NCBI GenBank assembly: GCA_002308235.1
Contig: DBVS01000043.1
Coordinates: forward strand, 1 to 12,891
Origin: Lachnospiraceae bacterium UBA1258
Lineage (GTDB): Bacteria; Bacillota; Clostridia; Lachnospirales; Lachnospiraceae
Direction: 5' to 3'
Length of the DNA: 12,891 nucleotides
In this document: one piece after another, positions 7,596 to 12,891 of the stretch
Layout of the letters: each line of letters starts with the position of its first letter
Numbering within the stretch: the first letter of the stretch is position 1
Made by a program: the position numbers and the translations under genes
The notes under the pieces: generated by a model
Told to the model about the DNA's origin: nothing
The model's database searches: none
The model's input: the letters and a program-made list of their open reading frames with translations, nothing else

Positions 7596-7916
7596 ATGAA
7601 AAACAAAAAGTATATGAACATTCCCATGGACAAAGCACTTTATAACAGAAAGACCTGCATGGCAATGGCAGAAGAAATTGCAAAGAGCGACAAAATTACA
7701 GGAATGACTCTCAGTCAGCTGGCTTGCGAAATTTTTGCACATGCATATGTTTATTACAACTTCAGATTCATTCCCAAGTTTTTAAAGGGCTTAAAGCTCT
7801 TCAAGAGCGTATACGGCAGCGTTGAAAACGGCGTGGACCTTGAGGACAATGGTGACAAATTGTACCGAAGAATCGCTTACAGATTCATTTGGTTCCTCCC
7901 TGCATTTGCCATCTGA
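7596..7916 (+). CDS. Small protein of unknown function (106 residues)
   Basis: I do not recognise this family. The gene is well supported as coding: an ideal AAGGAGGG Shine-Dalgarno lies at 7581-7588, seven bases before the ATG, and the sequence is a plausible soluble protein. It begins MKNKKYMNIPMDKALYNRKT and has a helical middle (about 20-50, including CMAMAEEIAKSDKITGMTLS) containing two Cys at 20 and 44. An aromatic, basic stretch follows (about 52-72, YVYYNFRFIPKFLKGLKLFK), then an acidic turn and a hydrophobic tail, RRIAYRFIWFLPAFAI. There is no signal peptide and no clear full-length membrane helix, although the tail could associate with membrane. It sits alone between the importer operon and a hairpin-rich region with a terminator, so it is probably its own transcription unit. 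No role can be assigned; a regulator, antitoxin-like or stress protein are all guesses. Confidence 0.8.
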   Translation: MKNKKYMNIPMDKALYNRKTCMAMAEEIAKSDKITGMTLSQLACEIFAHAYVYYNFRFIPKFLKGLKLFKSVYGSVENGVDLEDNGDKLYRRIAYRFIWFLPAFAI

Positions 7917-7941
7917 ATCCCATCCCTCGTTCAATGCCGAA

Positions 7942-8093
7942 ACAGAGAAAAAGATCAATAATCGATAATATTCAGGTGTCATCTCTCGGTTCTTGAGGGG
8001 CCATTCTCTGTATGCCGGTAGAGTGCTACCGTCTCACACGCACCGATGATTCGGTAAAGCGGAGTCACATAAGTGGCTCCGCTTTTCTTTTTT
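7942..8093 (+). ncRNA. Candidate structured RNA: enclosed and tandem hairpins ending in an intrinsic terminator
   Basis: ACAGAGAA (7942-7949) is perfectly complementary to TTCTCTGT (8004-8011). It encloses a smaller stem, CTCTC (7983-7987) with GAGGG (7995-7999). Next come CGGTAG/CTACCG (8016-8021, 8026-8031), ACCGA/TCGGT (8042-8046, 8051-8055) and the terminator stem (8058-8083). The word ATGCCG flanks both arms of the outer stem (7934-7939 and 8012-8017). Five stems in about 150 nt with a strong terminator could be a small RNA, a riboswitch-like attenuator, or the long 3' UTR of the 7596 gene. It does not match a riboswitch class I can recall, and I see no clear promoter of its own. Confidence 0.35.
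8058..8093 (+). terminator. Strong intrinsic terminator
   Basis: AGCGGAGTCAC (8058-8068) pairs with GTGGCTCCGCT (8073-8083) over 11 bp, with one T-G wobble, around the tetraloop ATAA. It is followed by TTTTCTTTTTT through 8093. It ends the transcript that covers the 7596 gene and/or the structured region, and insulates the GH43 promoter downstream. Confidence 0.88.
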
Positions 8094-8194
8094 GCCCGTA
8101 TTTAATCCCGGGCATGTTGTGTCTGCCTTTCGTGTAATTCAGCCAATTTGTGCTAATTGCCACCTATTTTTTCAAACAAAAAGAAAAATAGATA

Positions 8195-8212
8195 TGTGAA
8201 ATCGATTGTGCA
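8195..8212. promoter_or_regulatory. LacI-family-type operator-like site, distal
   Basis: TGTGAAATCGATTGTGCA is centred on the palindrome AATCGATT (8200-8207) and has the layout of LacI/GalR-family operators. It does not fit the CcpA cre consensus, because the bases flanking the central CG are T and A. Its centre lies 66 bp upstream of the proximal site, a spacing that allows repressor looping. Confidence 0.45.
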
Positions 8213-8260
8213 AGATGCATTTTAGTGCAACATGTACAAAAAGGCATATGCAATTTTGTG

Positions 8261-8279
8261 TACGCAATCGATTGCACAC
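8261..8279. promoter_or_regulatory. LacI-family-type operator-like site overlapping the GH43 promoter
   Basis: GCAATCGATTGC (8264-8275) is a perfect 12-bp palindrome inside TACGCAATCGATTGCACAC. It overlaps the presumed -35 region of the GH43 operon, the classic position for repression. No LacI-family gene is in the window, so a trans-encoded repressor is inferred. Confidence 0.5.
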
Positions 8280-8298
8280 TTTTTTTGTTTGTTATATT
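8272..8298 (+). promoter_or_regulatory. Candidate promoter of the GH43/binding-protein operon
   Basis: TTGCAC (8272-8277) and TATATT (8293-8298) are separated by 15 bp, shorter than ideal. Shifting the -35 to ATTGCA (8271-8276) gives 16 bp. Transcription would start near 8305, just before the ribosome-binding site AAAGGA (8309-8314). The rest of 8094-8260 is AT-rich and holds the distal operator, a GCATATGC palindrome (8244-8251) and two copies of GTGCAA-N-ATG 17 bp apart (8208 and 8225); I see no gene there. Confidence 0.4.
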
Positions 8299-8325
8299 CT
8301 TATGGCACAAAGGAAAAGAATAGTA

Positions 8326-10296
8326 ATGCGTAACAGAGTGTGTGTAAAAAGATTTCTCATAGTTGCAGCCGCAGGTTTATTGCTGTTCTCCGCAGGCTGC
8401 AAAACTCCATCTTCCAATATCGCCGACCGAAAAGAGCCGGAACCGGGTGAAAAGATCGAATGGAGCGAGCGTGAGCTGCTGATGGCGGATTTCCTGCTTT
8501 ACAATGTGGACTGCGCTTCCTCTGCCGACTCTTTCGCGGATGGCGAATGGGCGGGGCTTTGTCAGACGGTACCCGACATGCCCTACGGAGAGGATCCCGG
8601 AAGTCATAAGACCTGGGGTTATCGCAAGAGTGATTATCTTGTTCCAGAAACCGACAGTCTCGGAAAGGGAAACACGGTAACCAAGTGGACCGTAGACCGG
8701 GATACCGAAACCGAGATAAAGACCACCGAGATTCTTTATGATTTTGAGGTACCTGAAGGAACCTACAATGTATACCTCGGCTTTTACAATCCCTTTTCGG
8801 TGAGAAAGGTGGATGTGGACTGCGAGGGAAACAACGTGATAGCGGGTGAGAAGATCCTTCGTTATCAGACAAACGAGCTTTCCTTCGAAACCGAGGTTAC
8901 GGACGGAGAGCTGAACTTAAAGATTTACAATCCCGAAGGCAGAAACTTCATGGATACACCGATCTTAAGCTACGTTAAGATCGCAATCACCCCCGAATAC
9001 ACGATTGAGCTTCTTTCGGCGGCGGTGGAAGCCATGACGGTTGAAAATCCCGAGGTCAGATATACCGCGGAATCTTCAAAAGCGTATTCGGAAAACCTTG
9101 AAAAAGCAAAAGAATTGCTTTCCGGCAAGGGAAGCAACGGTACAAATTCAATCAAGCTGAAATTTGAAAATTTAAGGGGGAGTTTCAAGATGTTGACAGA
9201 AAAGTACAGGTACGATTCATTTCATCCGGGTGCCGTTTGGAGGGATACGGAAAATACTCCGATCCAGGCCCACGGCGGACAGGTTCAACAGTTGGAGATT
9301 CCCGATTCCAAGACCGGCAAGCTTGTGACCAAATGGGTATGGGTCGGCGAAGACAAGACAAACGGATATCGCGGAGGCGTATGTGCATACAGCTCCGATG
9401 ACTTATATAACTGGCAGTACGAAGGGATCATCATGAGAAACGTGGCTTCCAGAAGCGCTCTTGAAACAAGCGACTACTTCAGGGAAGTTTATGCGGGTTA
9501 CTCTTCGGAGGAACTTGACAACGTGGCTCTTGCTTTAAACGCAGACCGCGCAGTCATCGAAAGACCCAAGCTCATTTACAACGAAAAGAACAAGCAATAT
9601 GTGCTTTGGTTCCACGCAGACGGTCCCACGGAAACCAGCGACAGCAACTACGCCGCAGCCTGTGCGGGAGTTGCGGTAAGCGATTCGCCCTTCGGACCTT
9701 ACCGTTTCGTCGGAAGATACCGCCTCAATACCTGCCCTGCAGATCAGGAAGACAAATATCCTCAGAGCAAGGGCATGGCAAGAGACATGAACCTCTTTAA
9801 GGATACCGACGGAACCGCTTACATCATCTACTCAAGCGAAGAGAATCTTACGCTTTACATTTCTAAGTTAAACGATGACTTCACATACCTTGCCACCGAC
9901 CCTGCAAAAGCAGTCTACGGCAAAGATTTCATCCGCCTCTTCCCGGGCGCGCAGCGCGAGGCACCGGCCCTTTTCTTAAAGGACGGAAAGTATTATCTTA
10001 TGACCTCGGGCTGCACGGGATGGGCTCCCAATCAGGCAAGGTATTATGTTTCGGACTCGGTACTCGGAGAATGGGTCAATAAGGGTGATCCTTGTATAGG
10101 TGATGACAGCCACACCACCTTTGAATCCCAGAGCACATGCATTTTCCTTGAGCCCGAAAGCAATACATGGATTTACATGGGAGACAGATGGTTTGCAGAC
10201 ACTCTGAACGATTCCAGATACATCTGGCTTCCCATCGTCTTTAAAGAAAACGGAGACATGGAGATTTCCTTTGTTTCCGAATGGAAATTGCGTTAA
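8326..10296 (+). CDS. Surface lipoprotein glycoside hydrolase, GH43 subfamily 24-like (exo-beta-1,3-galactanase)
   Basis: This protein is 656 residues from ATG 8326. I chose that start because it gives a proper signal peptide with lipobox FSAGC (Cys25) and AAAGGA at 8309-8314; upstream in-frame starts fall before the predicted transcription start. About 52-223 is a jelly-roll, carbohydrate-binding-like domain; about 224-290 is a helical FIVAR-like linker; about 295-656 is the five-bladed GH43 catalytic domain. Subfamily-24 hallmarks are PIQAHGGQ (312-319), GVCAYSSDDLYNWQYEG, IERPKLIYN (E412), ARDMNLFKDTDG, REAPALF (E545), SGCTGW, FESQST (Q602) and NDSRYIWLP. Known members remove galactose, or capped galactose, from beta-1,3-galactan backbones of arabinogalactan proteins. 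E545 fits the general acid. Q602 fits the glutamine reported to replace the usual GH43 catalytic Asp; this assignment is from memory and spacing. Twenty bases separate it from the next gene, so they form one operon. Confidence 0.85.
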   Translation: MRNRVCVKRFLIVAAAGLLLFSAGCKTPSSNIADRKEPEPGEKIEWSERELLMADFLLYNVDCASSADSFADGEWAGLCQTVPDMPYGEDPGSHKTWGYRKSDYLVPETDSLGKGNTVTKWTVDRDTETEIKTTEILYDFEVPEGTYNVYLGFYNPFSVRKVDVDCEGNNVIAGEKILRYQTNELSFETEVTDGELNLKIYNPEGRNFMDTPILSYVKIAITPEYTIELLSAAVEAMTVENPEVRYTAESSKAYSENLEKAKELLSGKGSNGTNSIKLKFENLRGSFKMLTEKYRYDSFHPGAVWRDTENTPIQAHGGQVQQLEIPDSKTGKLVTKWVWVGEDKTNGYRGGVCAYSSDDLYNWQYEGIIMRNVASRSALETSDYFREVYAGYSSEELDNVALALNADRAVIERPKLIYNEKNKQYVLWFHADGPTETSDSNYAAACAGVAVSDSPFGPYRFVGRYRLNTCPADQEDKYPQSKGMARDMNLFKDTDGTAYIIYSSEENLTLYISKLNDDFTYLATDPAKAVYGKDFIRLFPGAQREAPALFLKDGKYYLMTSGCTGWAPNQARYYVSDSVLGEWVNKGDPCIGDDSHTTFESQSTCIFLEPESNTWIYMGDRWFADTLNDSRYIWLPIVFKENGDMEISFVSEWKLR

Positions 10297-10316
10297 CAAA
10301 ACCGGCGGAGGTTGCA

Positions 10317-12891
10317 ATGAAAGGTCATTTCGCAAAAAGGACCGCAGCGCTTGTTATGACGGCCGTACTGCTTACGGCATTGAGAGCGGATACGTCAATT
10401 GCGCGGGATACAAAAGAAGACAGGATAGACATAAGCGCCATGGTTCATGACGCCGACAGTTACAGTGTCTACAGGGCGGAGCATGCAAACGATGCGCGCC
10501 CCGAAACTGAAATTGTCATCGAAGGAGATTCCTGCGTTGAGGCTTCCGATGATTTCGAGGTGCTTTCTTCTTTCGAGGGGCGAAAGGGAAACAGCCTTTA
10601 CACCAAAGAAGAAGGTTCCGTCACCTACGAAGTTAATGTGCCCGAAGAAGGCATGTACAACATCGAAGTTACCTACTATCCCATCAAAGGAAAGAACAAC
10701 ACCATAGAGCGTAAGGTCTACATCAACGGCGAAATACCCTTTGAAGGTTCCCAGTACATTGAATTTACCAGGATCTGGACCGATGCTGAGGAGATCGTGA
10801 GAGACTCCCGCGGAAACGACGTCCGTCCTTCCCAGAAAGAGATTCCCGAGTGGAGAAAGGCTTTCTTAAAGGACAGCGACGGCTATGTTACCGGAGCTTA
10901 CGAGTATTACTTCAAAAAAGGTGTAAATACCATTACCTTCACCTCCGTTAAGGAGCCCATGGTAATCGGTGAGATAAAGCTTACCAGAGAAAAAGAACTT
11001 CCTTCCTACGCGGACTATGACGCAAAGAACCGTGCGGAAGGATATACGGAAGTGACCGGGATAACCGCAAAGGTACAGGGTGAGGACGCGATCTTAAAAT
11101 CCAATTCAACGCTCTATCCCATAACCGACAGAACATCCTCCCTTACGGAGCCCTATCACGCTTCGAAGACCAGACTTAACACCATGGGCGGTGCGAACTG
11201 GAAACTGGTGGGACAGTGGATCACATGGGAAGTCGAAGCTCCCACGGACGGACTTTACCGCATCATGGTCAAGTACAGACAGAACAAGAACACGGGCGTA
11301 ACGGTCTGCCGTTCTTTGGAGATAGACGGTGAAACTCCTTTCAAGGAGGCCGAAGAATTCTATTTCTTCTACGACAATTCCTGGTCCCTTTCGGTACTCG
11401 GAGACGGTAAAGATCCTTATTATTTCTACCTTCCCGCAGGAAAGCATACCCTTACTTTTAAGGTTACCCTCGGTAAGGAACTTGCGGATATCCTGATGGT
11501 CGCCAGCGACAGCGTAGATCAGTTAAACAGTGCATACCGCGAACTTTTGATGGTCATCGGAAGTACCCCCGATACCATGCGTGACTATCAGCTTGAGATC
11601 AAGTGCCCCGGCGCACTCAAGATGCTTTCCGAACAGTACACGGCCATCTCGGAGCTAAAAGAAATGGTTGAGGCCTACGCCAGAGGGCGTAAGGGAAGCG
11701 AGACCCAGGCCATAGATAACCTGATAAACCAGCTTTCCAGAATGACCAAGAAACCCGAAAGCATCGCAAAACAGTGGACGGCTTTCAAGGACAACATCGT
11801 TTCTTTGAGTTCCTGGACACTTACCATGAGCGAGCAGCCCTTGGAGATCGACTATATCCTGGTGTGCGGCTCGGATACCAAGAAACCGAAAGTCAATCCC
11901 GATTTCTTCTCCAATGTGGTTCACGAGCTTAAGCAGTTCGGTGCAAGCTTCGTGGAGGACTACGACAGCATCGGTGAAATATATGACGAAAAGACGGAAG
12001 TACTTGAAGTCTGGATCCTGGCAGACGGGACCAACATAACAAGTATGACCGGCGGCGGCCGGGATCAGGCCACCGTTATAAAGACTCTGGTAGACAACTA
12101 CTTTGTACCCAGAACCGGAATCCCGGTCAATGTCAAACTGGTAAACAAGGACGTGCTTCTTTCAGCAACACTTGCGGGGAAGGGCCCTGACGTAGCTTTG
12201 AACGTAGCGGGTATCGAACCCATGAACTACGCGCTCAGAAATGCGGTTGCGGATCTTACACAGTTTGATGATTTTGAAGAAGTGAAGTCCTGGTTCTACA
12301 GCGAAGCCTTTGACCAGTTCACCCTGGAGGGCGGTGTTTATGCACTTCCCCAGACCATGTCCTTCCACGTACTGTTCTACAGAGCGGACATCCTTGATGA
12401 ACTGGGACTCGAAGTTCCCACCACCTGGGACGAGTTTTATCAGTGTCTTGCGGTTATCCAGAAAAACAACATGAACATCGGTATCTTCCCCGACTGGACC
12501 ACCTTTGCCATGTTTCTTTATCAGCACGGCGGCGAATATTACACAGAGGATTCAAAGCACAGTGCACTGGATACAGAGAACGCCATTGCGGCATTTAAGC
12601 AGTGGAGCGGTAACTACGTAAACTACGGCATGCCGGTTTCTTACGATATGGCAAGCCGATTCCGTACAGGTGAGATGCCCCTTGCCATCGGCGACTACAC
12701 CCAGTACAACTACCTTTCCGTCTTTGCTCCCGAGATCAAAGGAGACTGGGGCTTCACCCTGGTTCCCGGATACGAGCAGGCGGACGGAACCCTCGACCAT
12801 TCCGTTTCCGCATGGGAAACGGCCTGCGTGATCATGGCCACCAGCAAACAGCAGAAGCGGGGATGGGAATTCCTGAAGTGGTGGATGAGCG
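10317..12891 (+). CDS. Modular extracellular solute-binding protein: duplicated jelly-roll modules fused to a family-1 binding domain, 3'-truncated
   Basis: The frame is open from ATG 10317 to the window end (858 codons, no stop). The start is supported by GGAGG at 10307-10311. Residues 1-29 form a signal peptide with a signal-peptidase-I-like end (ADTSIA) and no lipobox Cys. Residues about 45-225 and 245-400 are two related beta-rich, galactose-binding-like modules, exactly 200 residues apart. About 400-510 is helical. From about 560 comes a classic family-1 solute-binding domain: VWILADGTN, GRDQATVIKTLVDNYFV, AGKGPDVALNV, YALPQTMSFHVLFYR, VPTTWDEFY, FRTGEMPLAIGDY and WEFLKWWMS. From memory, similar large proteins of roughly 1000 residues occur in Paenibacillus and relatives next to CUT1 permeases. 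It follows a galactanase gene, so a role in glycan capture at the wall and delivery to an importer is inferred. Its permease pair is probably downstream, outside the window. Confidence 0.85.
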   Translation, partial: MKGHFAKRTAALVMTAVLLTALRADTSIARDTKEDRIDISAMVHDADSYSVYRAEHANDARPETEIVIEGDSCVEASDDFEVLSSFEGRKGNSLYTKEEGSVTYEVNVPEEGMYNIEVTYYPIKGKNNTIERKVYINGEIPFEGSQYIEFTRIWTDAEEIVRDSRGNDVRPSQKEIPEWRKAFLKDSDGYVTGAYEYYFKKGVNTITFTSVKEPMVIGEIKLTREKELPSYADYDAKNRAEGYTEVTGITAKVQGEDAILKSNSTLYPITDRTSSLTEPYHASKTRLNTMGGANWKLVGQWITWEVEAPTDGLYRIMVKYRQNKNTGVTVCRSLEIDGETPFKEAEEFYFFYDNSWSLSVLGDGKDPYYFYLPAGKHTLTFKVTLGKELADILMVASDSVDQLNSAYRELLMVIGSTPDTMRDYQLEIKCPGALKMLSEQYTAISELKEMVEAYARGRKGSETQAIDNLINQLSRMTKKPESIAKQWTAFKDNIVSLSSWTLTMSEQPLEIDYILVCGSDTKKPKVNPDFFSNVVHELKQFGASFVEDYDSIGEIYDEKTEVLEVWILADGTNITSMTGGGRDQATVIKTLVDNYFVPRTGIPVNVKLVNKDVLLSATLAGKGPDVALNVAGIEPMNYALRNAVADLTQFDDFEEVKSWFYSEAFDQFTLEGGVYALPQTMSFHVLFYRADILDELGLEVPTTWDEFYQCLAVIQKNNMNIGIFPDWTTFAMFLYQHGGEYYTEDSKHSALDTENAIAAFKQWSGNYVNYGMPVSYDMASRFRTGEMPLAIGDYTQYNYLSVFAPEIKGDWGFTLVPGYEQADGTLDHSVSAWETACVIMATSKQQKRGWEFLKWWMS

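Noticed and set aside
7917..8093. Known riboswitch (c-di-GMP, THF, ZTP, fluoride or guanidine classes considered)
   Set aside because: I could not find the conserved cores of these classes as I remember them; the CGGTAG/CTACCG hairpin alone only superficially resembles part of a c-di-GMP-I element.
8195..8212. CcpA catabolite-response element
   Set aside because: The bases around the central CG are T and A, not the purine/pyrimidine pair the cre consensus requires; a different LacI-family protein fits better.
8206..8325. Longer GTG or ATG starts for the GH43 gene at 8206 or 8302
   Set aside because: They overlap both operator-like sites and precede the predicted transcription start, lack a ribosome-binding site, and would bury the lipoprotein signal peptide 8 to 40 residues inside the protein.
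1..12891. CRISPR arrays, insertion sequences, tRNA or rRNA genes, phage genes
   Set aside because: No regularly spaced repeats, transposase or integrase motifs, or cloverleaf/rRNA sequences were seen.

Overview
The window looks like chromosomal DNA of a Gram-positive, Lachnospiraceae-like member of the Clostridia. Strong Shine-Dalgarno sequences precede almost every gene. There are lipoprotein signals, a membrane-anchored AraC-type regulator of the kind common in Firmicutes, and LplB/YtcP-type sugar permeases with no ATPase gene of their own. The taxon is inferred from gene style, not from a marker gene.

Layout. (1) Positions 1-1236 hold the end of an AMMECR1-domain protein and the complete radical SAM partner AmrS, a conserved pair from the AmmeMemoRadiSam system that is probably unrelated to the rest. 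(2) Positions 1248-3593, on the minus strand and convergent with amrS, encode a two-pass membrane AraC-family regulator with an extracytoplasmic sensor. (3) Divergent from it across a 264-bp control region lies a CUT1-type ABC importer: a lipoprotein solute-binding protein (3858-5540), a strong intrinsic terminator/attenuator (5565-5611), and two permeases (5647-6570 and 6580-7458). (4) Positions 7459-8325 are an accessory junction. It holds an unrecognised 106-residue protein (7596-7916), a run of nested and tandem hairpins ending in a strong terminator (about 7942-8093), and a promoter region with two LacI-type operator-like palindromes built on the core ATCGAT. (5) Positions 8326-12891 are a two-gene operon. 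The first gene is a lipoprotein with the hallmarks of a GH43 subfamily 24 exo-beta-1,3-galactanase. The second, still open at the window end (858 codons visible), encodes two duplicated jelly-roll-like modules and a helical linker fused to a family-1 solute-binding domain.

Working model (inference): the right half is a galactan (type II arabinogalactan-like) utilisation locus. The surface GH43_24 enzyme trims beta-1,3-galactan. The modular binding protein captures substrate or products at the wall and delivers sugar to CUT1 permeases, either those in this window or a pair expected downstream. The membrane AraC regulator would sense ligand outside the cell for the 3858-7458 transporter. A LacI-family repressor encoded elsewhere would control the GH43 operon. 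The most unusual items are the modular solute-binding protein without a lipobox, the structured-RNA candidate, and the small orphan gene beside it.
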